Shown here piece after piece: positions 34,481 to 43,422 of a DNA stretch of 64,000 nt; position 1 is the first letter of the stretch; every line of letters begins with the position of its first letter. The position numbers and the translations under genes are program-made. The stretch covers positions 124,001-188,000 of the forward strand of contig NZ_CP023737.1 in assembly GCF_002752655.1 (NCBI RefSeq), read 5' to 3'. The stretch is from Methylosinus trichosporium OB3b (GTDB lineage Bacteria > Pseudomonadota > Alphaproteobacteria > Rhizobiales > Beijerinckiaceae). The notes under the pieces were generated by a model. It ran no database searches. It had not been told where the DNA came from and saw nothing but the letters and a program-made list of their open reading frames with translations.

Positions 34481-35623
34481 CTAGCTCGCTTTCGCCTTCG
34501 GTCGATCCATGCCGGCGAGAAAATCGCCGAGCGCGGCGGCGATGCGCGGCGCCGCCCGCCCGTCCCACAATTCGGGAACGCGCCCGCGCTTGCCGCCGTC
34601 GCGCAGAGCCGCGAGCGCGACGCGCTCGAGCGTCGCGGGATCGGTTCCGACGAGAGTGTTCGAGCCCTGCTCGATCGTGATCGGACGCTCGGTGTTGTCG
34701 CGGAAGGTGAGACAGGGAACGCCGAGCGCCGTCGTCTCCTCCTGCACGCCGCCGGAATCGGTGATGACGAGTTGCGCCTCGCGCATCAGGCCGACCGCCT
34801 CTAGATAGGAGACCGGCGGGGCGATGAGCAGCCGGTCGCGCAGCTGCGTAAGATCGAGCCCGCAGCGCGCGAGCGCCGCCTGCGTGCGCGGATGCGCGGG
34901 AAAGAACAAAGGCAGCTCGCGCGCGATGCGCGCCAGCGCGGCGACGAGCGGCGCGAGCGTCTCGGGATCGTCGACATTGGCGGGACGGTGCAGCGTGACG
35001 AGGCCGAAGCGCGCCCGATTTTCCCACCCGTGCGCGGCGAGCGTCCGCGCCGCGGGGACCGCGCGCCGAAGCGCGAAATGCAGGGAATCGATCATCACAT
35101 TGCCGACGAGCAGGATGCGCTCGGGCGCGACGCCCTCGGCGAGGAGATTATCGCGCGCGCGGCGCTCGGTGACGAGCAGGAGATCGGCGAGGCGATCGGT
35201 GACGAGGCGGTTGATCTCCTCTGGCATGGAGCGGTCGCCGCTGCGCAGTCCCGCTTCGACATGGGCGAGCGGAATGCGCAGCTGCGCGGCGACGATGGAC
35301 GCCGCGAGAGTGGAGTTCACATCTCCGACGACGAGAAGCAGATGCGGGCGCCTCTCGCGCAGCGCCGCCTCGAGCCCCAGCATGATCGCCGCGGTCTGCT
35401 CGACTCCGGCCTTGGCTCCGACCTCGAGATTGATGTCGGGCCGCGGGATTTGCAGCTCCTCGAAGAAAACGGCGTTCATCGCGACGTCGAAATGCTGGCC
35501 GGTGTGCAGCAGACGCGAGGTGAAGCGGCCCTCCGCCGCGAGCGCGCGCAGGATCGGTGCGATCTTCACGAAATTGGGACGCGCGCCGACAACGCAGTCC
35601 ACTCGCCAATCCGGGCCGAACAT
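34481..35623 (-). CDS. wecB: UDP-N-acetylglucosamine 2-epimerase (non-hydrolysing)
   Basis: The protein is 380 residues. Family motifs are VVGARPNFVKIAPILRAL, RLLHTGQHFDVAMNAVFF, LLVVGDVNSTLAASIVAAQL, LAHVEAGLRSGDRSMPEEIN and TDSGGVQEETTALGVPCLT. The enzyme interconverts UDP-GlcNAc and UDP-ManNAc. It leads the nine-gene minus-strand EPS operon behind a strong GGGAGG ribosome-binding site. The dehydrogenase at the operon end probably uses its product. Confidence 0.94.
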   Translation of the reverse strand: MFGPDWRVDCVVGARPNFVKIAPILRALAAEGRFTSRLLHTGQHFDVAMNAVFFEELQIPRPDINLEVGAKAGVEQTAAIMLGLEAALRERRPHLLLVVGDVNSTLAASIVAAQLRIPLAHVEAGLRSGDRSMPEEINRLVTDRLADLLLVTERRARDNLLAEGVAPERILLVGNVMIDSLHFALRRAVPAARTLAAHGWENRARFGLVTLHRPANVDDPETLAPLVAALARIARELPLFFPAHPRTQAALARCGLDLTQLRDRLLIAPPVSYLEAVGLMREAQLVITDSGGVQEETTALGVPCLTFRDNTERPITIEQGSNTLVGTDPATLERVALAALRDGGKRGRVPELWDGRAAPRIAAALGDFLAGMDRPKAKAS

Positions 35624-35797
35624 TCGTCCTCCCAGCGCCGTGTATAACCTCTGACGACGGATAGACAGTAAAGCTATAGTATGATCTGCTTAACCAGCAT
35701 GAGCGCCGCTGGCAAGACGGAATCCGGCGCCCTGCACGAAATTCGTTTTTGGAGCAGGGGCGCGGATGCGCGACGAGCCGTTTCGAAAGATTTGACC
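35624..35797. promoter_or_regulatory. divergent EPS promoter region 1
   Basis: This 174-base gap separates wecB (minus) from the plus-strand glycosyltransferase operon and must carry both promoters. An AT-rich patch (AGCTATAGTATGATC near 35670-35685) has -10-like sequences for either direction, but I could not assign a convincing -35 partner. Confidence 0.35.
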
Positions 35798-37003
35798 GTG
35801 AGCCTGCGCAAGACCCGCATCGTCGTCGTCAACACGCATCCTATTCAGTATTTCGCGCCGCTCTATGCCTATCTGAGCGCGACGCCGGACATAGAGATCA
35901 CAGCGCTCTATCTCTCCGACTTCAGCCTGCGCGGTGCCGTCGACCGCGGCTTCGGTCGAAGGGTCGCCTGGGACGTCGATCTTCTCGCCGGCTATCGGCA
36001 TGTGTTCGTCGGCCGCCGCTGGCGCGAGATCGAGCCGTTCGGGTTGCGCGCCACTTTCGTGCCGGAAGTGTTCGCGGCGGTGCGGCGCGGCGGCTTCGAT
36101 GCGGTCTGGGTCAACGGCCATGTGGTGGCCGCCAATTTCCTCGCCATGGCGGCGGCGCGCCTTGCGGGCCTCCCCATTCTGATGCGCTGCGAGACGCATC
36201 TCGGCCTCGCGTCGCCACCGCCGAAGCGATTCGTGCGGCGGCCGCTGCTCTCTGCTTATTTCTCGCTCTGCGACGCTTTTCTCGCCATCGGCTCGGCCAA
36301 TCGGGATTTCTATCTCGCCATGGGCGCGCCCGCGGAGAAGATCGCTCTGGTTCCCTATGCGATCGACAACGATCGCTTCCTGCGCGACGCGCGCCTCTCG
36401 CCGCAGGCGCGCGTCGCGGCGCGGAGCCGCTATGGCTTTCGCGAGGGCCGTCCGGTCGTGCTCTATGTATCGAAGCTGCAGCGGCGCAAGCATCCGGACG
36501 ATCTTTTGCGCGCGGCTGGCATGCTCGCTGCGGAAGGGCTCGACTTCGATTTGGCGATCGCCGGCAGCGGCGAGATGGAGGGCGACCTGAGAAAGATGGC
36601 CGGCGCGCTCGGGCTCGCCAATGTGGTCTTTCCGGGCTTCGTCAATCAGAGCGAGATGCCGACGCTGCTCGGCGCCGCCGATATTTTCGCGCTGCCGGCC
36701 GAGGCCGAGCCCTGGGGCCTCGTCGTCAATGAGGCGATGTGCGCCGGCCTGCCGATCGTCGTCTCGCGCGAGCTCGGCTGCGCGCCGGACCTGCTGCGCG
36801 AGGGCGAGAACGGCTTCGGCTTTCCGGCGGGCGACTTCGGCGCCCTCGCGGATGCGCTGCGCCCGCTCATCGTCGATGCGGGGCTGCGCGCCGCCATGTC
36901 GCGCGCGAGCCTCGAGATCATCTCGGATTGGGATTTCGCCCATTGCCTCGCCGGGCTGCGCGAGACGCTCGCGCTTCTGCCGCGGCGGGAGGCGCGGCGA
37001 TGA
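35798..37003 (+). CDS. glycosyltransferase family 4 protein
   Basis: The product is 401 residues from the GTG at 35798; the first core strand (IVVVNTHPIQYFAPLYAYL) follows within a few residues, which supports this start over upstream in-frame codons. VNGHVVAANFLAMAAARLAG and LMRCETHLGL precede the donor domain, which has VLYVSKLQRRKHPDDLLRAA, VVFPGFVNQSEMPTLLGAAD and the EX7E motif LPAEAEPWGLVVNEAMCAGL. The NTHPIQYFAPLY start is typical of a GT4 subgroup in O-antigen and EPS loci. It opens the plus-strand operon. Confidence 0.88.
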   Translation: MSLRKTRIVVVNTHPIQYFAPLYAYLSATPDIEITALYLSDFSLRGAVDRGFGRRVAWDVDLLAGYRHVFVGRRWREIEPFGLRATFVPEVFAAVRRGGFDAVWVNGHVVAANFLAMAAARLAGLPILMRCETHLGLASPPPKRFVRRPLLSAYFSLCDAFLAIGSANRDFYLAMGAPAEKIALVPYAIDNDRFLRDARLSPQARVAARSRYGFREGRPVVLYVSKLQRRKHPDDLLRAAGMLAAEGLDFDLAIAGSGEMEGDLRKMAGALGLANVVFPGFVNQSEMPTLLGAADIFALPAEAEPWGLVVNEAMCAGLPIVVSRELGCAPDLLREGENGFGFPAGDFGALADALRPLIVDAGLRAAMSRASLEIISDWDFAHCLAGLRETLALLPRREARR

Positions 37004-38073
37004 GAGAGGACGGCGCGCTGCGCATTTTGTGCTGCTGCAGCACCTGGCAGGGGGCGACCGATTACGGTTGGCTGCGCGCCTTCCGCCGCGCCGGCCACAG
37101 CGTGCTCAATGTCCCGGACGCCGAGTTTTTTCCGGCTGGATGGCGCAATCCGGCGCTGCGGCTGCTGCGGCGGGCGACGGCGCCGCTGCTGCTCGCCGAT
37201 TATCAGCGCGCGCTGATCGCGGCGGCGCGGGCGCTGCGGCCCGATCTCTTCTTCGTCTTCAAGGGGACTTTCGTCGCGCCGCAGGCCGTCGAGGCCATCC
37301 GGCGTCTCGGCGCCGTGGCGATCAATGTCTATCCGGATGTGAGCTTCACGGTCCATGGCCGGCTGATTCCGAAGACGCTGCCGCTCTATGATTGGGTCTT
37401 CACCACGAAATCCTATGGCGTCGCCGATCTCGCGCGCGAGCTCGGCGTCACCCGCGCGTCCTTTCTGCCGCATGGGTTCGATCCGGAGACTCATGCGCCC
37501 GTGGCGCTCGATGAGACCGATGCGCAGTTTTATACATGCGACGCGATCTTCGTCGGCACGTGGTCGCCGAAAAAGGAGGCGCTGCTGCGCCGCGTGAAGG
37601 AACGATTGCCCGGGCTCGCGTTGAAGATCTGGGGCGAGGGTTGGCGACGCTCGGCGCTCGCCGGCTCCGCCGAGTGTTGCACCGTGATCGGACGCGAATA
37701 CGCCAAGGCGATCACGGGAGCGAAGATCAACATCGCAATGCTGGCGCACAGAATGGGCGAAGCCTCTTCCGGCGACCTCACGACGACGCGCAGCTTCGAG
37801 ATTCCGGCGACGGGAGGATTCATGCTGCATGAGCGCACCAGCGAGGCGCAGAGCTATTTCGCGGAAGGGAGCGATTGCGCCATGTTCGCGGATGGCGACG
37901 AGCTCGCCGAGAAGATCGCCCATTATCTCGCTCATCCAGAGGAGCGTCTGGCGATCGCGCGCTCCGGCCATGCCCGCTGCCTCGCCGACGGCCATTCGAT
38001 CGACGACCGCGCGCGCATCGTGGTGGCGAAGGCGCGCGCGCTCGTCGGCGCGAGAAGCGAGGGGACGGAATGA
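37000..38073 (+). CDS. CgeB-like glycosyltransferase family protein
   Basis: The product is 357 residues; its ATG overlaps the previous stop. The sequence lacks a strong GT4 signature but has the CgeB/Glyco_trans_1_2 features: RPDLFFVFKGTFVAPQAVEA, VAINVYPDVSF, YDWVFTTKSYGVADLARELG, and a C-terminal FEIPATGGFMLHERTSEAQSYF followed by a YLAHPEERLAIARSGHARCL helix. These are GT-B fold transferases from surface polysaccharide and spore-coat systems. Confidence 0.82.
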   Translation: MREDGALRILCCCSTWQGATDYGWLRAFRRAGHSVLNVPDAEFFPAGWRNPALRLLRRATAPLLLADYQRALIAAARALRPDLFFVFKGTFVAPQAVEAIRRLGAVAINVYPDVSFTVHGRLIPKTLPLYDWVFTTKSYGVADLARELGVTRASFLPHGFDPETHAPVALDETDAQFYTCDAIFVGTWSPKKEALLRRVKERLPGLALKIWGEGWRRSALAGSAECCTVIGREYAKAITGAKINIAMLAHRMGEASSGDLTTTRSFEIPATGGFMLHERTSEAQSYFAEGSDCAMFADGDELAEKIAHYLAHPEERLAIARSGHARCLADGHSIDDRARIVVAKARALVGARSEGTE

Positions 38074-38927
38074 CGCGCGTGGGCGATCTGGCGCGGCGCT
38101 GGCCGCCGTTGCGGCGTCTCGCCTGGCGCGCGGGTCGGCGCCTCTATTGCGCCGCGCGCGGAGAGCCGCATCTCAACAGCATCGGCGTGAATGGCGAAGC
38201 CTATGTGCAGGAATGCGTGGTTGCGGCGCTGGCGCCGGGCGAGACGCTGACCGCCTTCGACATCGGCGCCTATCATGGCGAATGGTCGCTGTCGCTGCTC
38301 GACTCTCTGCGCGCCGCGGGGCGCGTCGACGCGCGGCTGCGCGCTTTCGAGCCTGCAAACGGCTCGCGCGCGCATTTGCTAGCGGCGCTCGCCGCGCACC
38401 CGCTCGGCGCGTTCGTCGCCGTCGATTCCATCGCGCTTTCCGATAGTCCGGGCCGGGCGCAATTCGCCTTGATGAGCGAGGGCGGCGGCTCCAATTCGCT
38501 GAGCGCGCCGGATGGCGAGCCGCCTTGCGGCTGGCTCGAGGTGGAGACCTGCGATCTCACATCCTTCTGCCGGCGCGAGGGGATCGAGCGCATTCATCTC
38601 GTCAAATGCGACGCCGAGGGGCATGATCCGCTGATTCTGCGCGGCGCTTTCGAGCTGCTGCGGGAGGAGCGCATCGACATCCTGCAGTTCGAATATAATC
38701 ATCGCTGGGTGCAGTCGCGCGCGTTCTTGAAGGACGTGTTCGCTCTCGTCGCCGATCTTCCCTATGAGGTCGCGCGCATCCTCCCCCGCGGGCTGGAGAC
38801 GCTGCCCGGCTGGCATTTCGAGCTCGAGCGCTTCTTCGAGGCCAATTATCTTCTGGTCCGTCGTCCGGCGCTCGATTGGTTCGCGGTCCGCCGCGGCGGA
38901 TTCGACGCGAGCAATGTCTATGTGTGA
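38070..38927 (+). CDS. FkbM family methyltransferase
   Basis: The product is 285 residues; the ATG overlaps the preceding stop. The SAM-binding motif is LTAFDIGAYHGEWSLSLLDS. The family core follows (AFEPANGSRAHLLAAL, then IHLVKCDAEGHDPLILRGAF and IDILQFEYNHRW). FkbM enzymes O-methylate sugars or polyketides, here probably an EPS sugar hydroxyl. Confidence 0.87.
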   Translation: MTRVGDLARRWPPLRRLAWRAGRRLYCAARGEPHLNSIGVNGEAYVQECVVAALAPGETLTAFDIGAYHGEWSLSLLDSLRAAGRVDARLRAFEPANGSRAHLLAALAAHPLGAFVAVDSIALSDSPGRAQFALMSEGGGSNSLSAPDGEPPCGWLEVETCDLTSFCRREGIERIHLVKCDAEGHDPLILRGAFELLREERIDILQFEYNHRWVQSRAFLKDVFALVADLPYEVARILPRGLETLPGWHFELERFFEANYLLVRRPALDWFAVRRGGFDASNVYV

Positions 38928-39645
38928 GCAGACGCCGCGCGATTGCGCCGAGGCGGGCTATCCGGCCTGGAAGCAATGGGATCGCCCGTTCTCCGTCTCG
39001 CCCGACGAGGCCTCCTATTTCGCCGGCGAGACGCGCGACCTCGCCGTCGCCGGCGCCGATGTGCTCGACATCGGCTTCGGCTCCGGGGCCTTTCTCGCCT
39101 GGGCGCGCGAGCGCGGCGCGCGCGTCGCCGGGCTCGAGATCAATCCGGTTCTGCAGGCCGCCGCGCGCGCGCGCGGCGTCGATCTGCTGCCGTCCTCGCT
39201 CGCGGAGGCCGCGCGCGAAAATGCGCGACGCTTCGACACGATCGTCGCATTCGACATGTTCGAGCATTTGGATCGCGACGAGCTGGCGCCGGCACTCGCC
39301 GCATCTTGCGCGATGCTGAAGGCCGGCGGACGGCTGGCGCTGCGCTTTCCCAATGGGCAGAGCCCGTTCGGGCTCGCGGCGCAGCATGGCGATCCGACGC
39401 ATCGCACAGCGCTGTCGAAGACGCTGCTCGACCTGCATCTCAGCGCCCTTCCGCTCGATTGCGTGCGCTATGGCGGCGTCTACAGGATCGGTGGCGGCGG
39501 TCTGCGGCGCCGGCTGGGGCGCTGGGCGCGGGGCCTGTTGCGCGACGCGCTGGGCTTGGCGCTCGAGGCCGCTTATGGTTTCGACATTCCCTGGGATCCG
39601 GTGGTGGTGCTGGTCGTCGAGCGTCGACCGGACGGAGAGCGCTGA
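38914..39645 (+). CDS. class I SAM-dependent methyltransferase
   Basis: The product has about 243 residues. Two ATGs (38914 and 38920) overlap the FkbM stop; either could be used. Motif I is DVLDIGFGSGAFLAWARERG, then ARVAGLEINPVLQAAARARG and FDTIVAFDMFEHLDRDEL, with LKAGGRLALRFPNGQSPFG after. This is the UbiG-like Methyltransf_11/23 type. QHGDPTHRTALSKTLLDL is typical of those acting on glycan intermediates. Confidence 0.85.
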   Translation: MSMCEQTPRDCAEAGYPAWKQWDRPFSVSPDEASYFAGETRDLAVAGADVLDIGFGSGAFLAWARERGARVAGLEINPVLQAAARARGVDLLPSSLAEAARENARRFDTIVAFDMFEHLDRDELAPALAASCAMLKAGGRLALRFPNGQSPFGLAAQHGDPTHRTALSKTLLDLHLSALPLDCVRYGGVYRIGGGGLRRRLGRWARGLLRDALGLALEAAYGFDIPWDPVVVLVVERRPDGER

Positions 39646-39646
39646 C

Positions 39647-41188
39647 ATGACGATGACTCTTCGCGCCGAAAGCGAAACGCTCGGCGAGCCGCAGATCGGT
39701 TTCGACGTCTCGCCGCGCGGCGAGCCGGCGCGAGATCCGCTGCGCCCGGCATGGTGGGAGCTCTGCTCGATCGGCCTGTTGATCGGGGTGATTCTCGCCT
39801 GCGACGAAGCGATCGGGGCGCCGGCGCATGACGGTCTGAATTTGGCGGCGCCGGCGATCCTGATGATCATGCTCGCGCTCGGCGCTCTGCGGATGGCGCG
39901 CCTCGAGCCGCGCTCGGTATGGTCGAGCCTCTATTGGTTCCGTCTCGCCACCGCGGTCTATTTCGGCTTCGGCTCGCTCGTTCCGTCCTTGCTGGATCCG
40001 ATCAGCCTCGTGACGTTGAACCATTTCTATGAGGCGCGCCCGGACGAGATTTTGAAGCTCAATCTCGTCGTCGCCGTGTCGAGCTTCGTCGTGCTCGCTT
40101 GTGCTTCCGTTGCGTCGATCCTTTTTCCCACGCGGCCGCTGCGGGCCGGCGGGGAGTATGACGAGAACCGCTTGTTCTTCGGCATTCTGTTCGCTTGCGT
40201 CGGCTATACGGTGAAGATGCTGGTCGAGGCGCCGCTCACCTTCGGGGCGTTCGGCGCCGCCGCGGTTCCGGGCGCTGTTCTGCAGCTCGCGCAGCTGTCG
40301 GCCGTCGGACTCTATCTCCTGGCGGCGCATGCGCTGCGCGGCAATCGGCCGCTGCTTCTCGTCGTCCTCGCGCTGCTCGGCGCCGACATGTTCGTCGGCG
40401 CGCTGGAATTCTCCAAATTCGCGATGCTGCTGCCGCTGATGATGTTCCTGCTCGCCTGGCTCGCCTCGCGCATGACGATCGCCCGCGCCGCTCTCGCAAC
40501 AGGGGTCTTCGTCGCCGCCTACTCCTCGGCTCAGCCTTTCATCGAATTCGGGCGGCTCAGCCTCGAGCGAAAATATACGACCGCCAGCGCGGGCGACTTC
40601 GGCGAGCGCTTCGAAATCGCCACGCAATATGTCAATGGAGCCCGCCATGATCGCTACGAGGAGGACACGCCCACCGGAATGATGCGCCTCTCTTATGTGA
40701 GCGCGGGCTGCTTCGCGATCAGCCGGTTCGACAGCGGCAGTCCCGGGCCCTCGCTCGATTATGCGCTCGCGACGCTCGTGCCGCGTTTCCTCTGGCCGCA
40801 GAAGCCGATCATCACCGACATCGGCTCACTCTTCAATCTGATGGCGACGGGCAGCTCCAAATCCTCTTCCGCGCCGGGCTATTTCGCGGACGCCTATTGG
40901 GCCGCCGGCTGGAACGGCGTGCTCTTGTTCTCGACGCTGATCGGCTTTCTGTTCGCGTTCTACAGCCGTTTCGCTCTGCATGTGCTGGAGAATGGCCGAT
41001 GGCTGCTGATCCCGCTCGCGCTCTTGTCGTTGAAGATGGGATTGCGTGTGGACGGGGCTCTGGTGGCGGACGTCATCGGCGCCTCCGTGATCTGGTTCTG
41101 GGCCTATGTCGGCGCGCGGCTCGCCGAGCGGCCGGTGAACGGATTGATGCAATTGATGGAGAGCCGCATGCGTGAGCGCCTGCAATGA
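39647..41188 (+). CDS. Wzy-like polysaccharide polymerase (polytopic membrane protein)
   Basis: The product is 513 residues with about twelve hydrophobic segments after a charged 35-residue N-terminus. A large periplasmic-type loop lies between FIEFGRLSLERKYTTASAGD and LWPQKPIITDIGSLF. The topology, with a long loop containing Arg and Pro, followed by an Arg-rich C-terminus, and the position among glycosyltransferases and a flippase, indicate the block polymerase. Sequence similarity is weak within this family, so the call rests mainly on topology and context. Confidence 0.75.
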   Translation: MTMTLRAESETLGEPQIGFDVSPRGEPARDPLRPAWWELCSIGLLIGVILACDEAIGAPAHDGLNLAAPAILMIMLALGALRMARLEPRSVWSSLYWFRLATAVYFGFGSLVPSLLDPISLVTLNHFYEARPDEILKLNLVVAVSSFVVLACASVASILFPTRPLRAGGEYDENRLFFGILFACVGYTVKMLVEAPLTFGAFGAAAVPGAVLQLAQLSAVGLYLLAAHALRGNRPLLLVVLALLGADMFVGALEFSKFAMLLPLMMFLLAWLASRMTIARAALATGVFVAAYSSAQPFIEFGRLSLERKYTTASAGDFGERFEIATQYVNGARHDRYEEDTPTGMMRLSYVSAGCFAISRFDSGSPGPSLDYALATLVPRFLWPQKPIITDIGSLFNLMATGSSKSSSAPGYFADAYWAAGWNGVLLFSTLIGFLFAFYSRFALHVLENGRWLLIPLALLSLKMGLRVDGALVADVIGASVIWFWAYVGARLAERPVNGLMQLMESRMRERLQ

Positions 41189-41943
41189 GCGCTCCTGCGG
41201 ACGCGATCGGCTGGCATGATCGCTTCGGCGCGCGCTTTGCGGACCGCTATCGCCATTCGGCGGCCTTTCGCGAGCGGCTGCGCATATGGAGCGGGCTCGT
41301 CGACGCGCATGTTCGGCGCGGCGACGCGGTTCTCGACGCGGGTTGCGGGCCCGGAGCGCTCGCCTGCGTCGCGGCGCAGCGCTGCGCCGAGGTCGCGGCG
41401 CTCGACGCCAGCGCGAATATGATCGCGCTGGCGCGCCAACGCGCGCAGACGGAGGGCGCCGCGAACATCGCCTTTCACCTCGGCGCGATCGGCGATCCGC
41501 AGCTTTTCGCCGGCCGTCGCTTCGATGCGATCCTGTGCTCCAGCGTCCTCGAATATATCGACGATCTGGACGGCGCGCTGGATTGGCTGGCGGCGCGGCT
41601 CGCACCCGGCGGCGTGCTGCTGGTCTCAATGCCCAATGGCCGCTCGCTCTATCGCCGAGCCGAGCGAATCGTCTTCGCTCTCACCGGCCGGCCGCGCTTC
41701 TACGCCTTCGTGCGTCATGTCCCCACTCGCAGCGCTTTCGCGCAGGCGCTCGGGCGCCATGGGCTCGAGATGCGAGCGGTCGAGTTCTACGCCGCTCCGA
41801 GGCTGCTGCGGCTCCTCGTGGGCGGAGCGAGAGGAAGCGAGCATATCGAGCCGCTGTTGGTGGCGGTGGCGGTTCGTGCGGATGGGGACGATCGACGCCG
41901 CACGCAGGAAGCCGAGCGCCCTCGCGCGCATCCCCGGCGGTAG
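41185..41943 (+). CDS. class I SAM-dependent methyltransferase
   Basis: The product is 252 residues; its ATG overlaps the polymerase stop. The SAM motifs are DAVLDAGCGPGALACVAAQ, AEVAALDASANMIALARQRA and FDAILCSSVLEYIDDLDGAL, then LAPGGVLLVSMPNGRSLYRR. Recognisable sequence ends near LLVAVAVRADG, and the last 20 or so residues are Arg-rich. The final 318 bases overlap the antisense flippase frame; one of these two 3' ends is probably not conserved. Confidence 0.83.
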   Translation: MSAPADAIGWHDRFGARFADRYRHSAAFRERLRIWSGLVDAHVRRGDAVLDAGCGPGALACVAAQRCAEVAALDASANMIALARQRAQTEGAANIAFHLGAIGDPQLFAGRRFDAILCSSVLEYIDDLDGALDWLAARLAPGGVLLVSMPNGRSLYRRAERIVFALTGRPRFYAFVRHVPTRSAFAQALGRHGLEMRAVEFYAAPRLLRLLVGGARGSEHIEPLLVAVAVRADGDDRRRTQEAERPRAHPRR

Positions 41944-43422
41944 GCTGACGAGCAGCGCCGGCGCGGCGCCGAGCGCGGCCGTCAGGCCGAAGGCGGCGGC
42001 GAGGACGTCCGGCTGGCGGAGGTCGCCGATCCGCCCCACGGCCGTGGCGACGGCGCCCACCCACGCCGCCGTCGCCGCCGCTGCGCCGAGGCTGCGCGCG
42101 GCATAGGCGCGAATGTCGAGCGGGAACGCGCCATCCCGTCCGAGGCGCAGCAGGATCAGCGCCGCGCCCGCGCATTCGCCGAGGAACAGCGCCGCGGCGG
42201 CGCCGGCGCCGCTATAGGCGGGCGCGAGAGCCAGTGTCGCCGCCACCATCGTCGACGCCTGCGCCGCCGCGGCGAGCGCAGCGGGCCGCGCGTCGACGAG
42301 CGTCAAGAAGGTCGTGAGCGGCGTCGTCGTCGCGGCGAGCACGGCGCCGGCGCAGAGCCAGGCGGCGGCGCTGCGATCGAACAGCTCCGGCCGCCCGGTC
42401 CACAGCGTCACGAAGCCTTCGCCGAGCATTAGCAGTGCGAGCGAGCCCGCGACCGTCGCCGCGACAGCGACGCGGCCGAGCGCCGATAGTCGCGCCAGAA
42501 CCGTCGCCCTCTCGCCGCGGTGATGATCATGCGCGCCCTCGACGCCCATGGCGAGCGACGACATGGTCACGAGCTGGCGCAGCAGATTGATCATGGTGCG
42601 GGCGAGCACGAAGCCGACGAGCGCCGCCGAGCCGACGCCGCTCGCGCCGAGGATCAGCACCGGCGCATGCAGCTGCGCGACCGCGGCCGCCTGCAGCGCC
42701 GCGAACCAGGGCAGACGCGCGGCGAGCGCGCTCAATTCGCTCGCGCTCGGCCGTAACGGCCGCAGGTTCAGCGCCGGAAATCGCCGGCGCAGATCCGCGC
42801 GCATGAAGCCCCAGCCGAGCGACAGCTCGCAGAGCAGCTGCAGCCCGGCGAGCGTCGCCGGGCGCCATTCCGCGAGCGCCGCGACGACGCCGCCCGCCGC
42901 GATCGCCAGGGGCGCGGCGAGATCGACGAGGATGCCGCGCGCAAATTGCCGATGCGCGCGATAGAGCTGCGTCATCGCCCCGCGCGCGACGCGCAGCAGC
43001 GTCGCGGCGCCGAGCAGAGCGAGGACGCAGCTCGCCTCCGCGACGTCGATGCGGCCGGCGGCCAGCGTCGCGGCGGCGCCGAGGCCGAGCGCCGCGACGC
43101 CGAGGACGGCGAGCAGAGCCGTGAGCGCGAGATAGACGAATTGCGCGACGCCGAGCGAGCGCTGCAGGGCGGCGGAGTCGCCCTGCGCCTGCGCCTTCTG
43201 CAGGAGATTGCCGAAGCACAGCGCCATGCCGAGATCGGCGAGGGTGAGGGCGCCGGCGCTGGAGAGCAGCACGGTCCAGCCGGCGTAGACATCGGCGCCC
43301 CAGCAGCGCAGCAGCAGTCCGACGACGATCAGCCGATCGATGAGGCTGGCGAGGAGCGCGAGCGCCTGGGCGGCGAAATTGGCGATCCAGCGCGCGTCGA
43401 GCAACGGCGCGTCAGGCCGCAT
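41626..43422 (-). CDS. Wzx-like polysaccharide flippase
   Basis: The frame encodes 598 residues. Residues about 1-500 form 12-14 hydrophobic segments of the MATE/MOP flippase type, beginning ARWIANFAAQALALLASLID and including SSAGALTLADLGMALCFGN and LVGFVLARTMINLLRQLVTM. The last 90 residues from about RTNRHRHQQRLDMLASS are hydrophilic, unlike a flippase end, and lie antisense to the methyltransferase gene. The natural end is probably near base 41870, with the stop codon lost or the tail spurious. The ATG overlaps the WbaP-type stop by eleven bases. It would move the lipid-linked repeat unit across the inner membrane. Confidence 0.78.
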   Translation of the reverse strand: MRPDAPLLDARWIANFAAQALALLASLIDRLIVVGLLLRCWGADVYAGWTVLLSSAGALTLADLGMALCFGNLLQKAQAQGDSAALQRSLGVAQFVYLALTALLAVLGVAALGLGAAATLAAGRIDVAEASCVLALLGAATLLRVARGAMTQLYRAHRQFARGILVDLAAPLAIAAGGVVAALAEWRPATLAGLQLLCELSLGWGFMRADLRRRFPALNLRPLRPSASELSALAARLPWFAALQAAAVAQLHAPVLILGASGVGSAALVGFVLARTMINLLRQLVTMSSLAMGVEGAHDHHRGERATVLARLSALGRVAVAATVAGSLALLMLGEGFVTLWTGRPELFDRSAAAWLCAGAVLAATTTPLTTFLTLVDARPAALAAAAQASTMVAATLALAPAYSGAGAAAALFLGECAGAALILLRLGRDGAFPLDIRAYAARSLGAAAATAAWVGAVATAVGRIGDLRQPDVLAAAFGLTAALGAAPALLVSLPPGMRARALGFLRAASIVPIRTNRHRHQQRLDMLASSRSAHEEPQQPRSGVELDRSHLEPMAPERLRESAASGDMTHEGVEARPAGESEDDSLGSAIERAAIGH

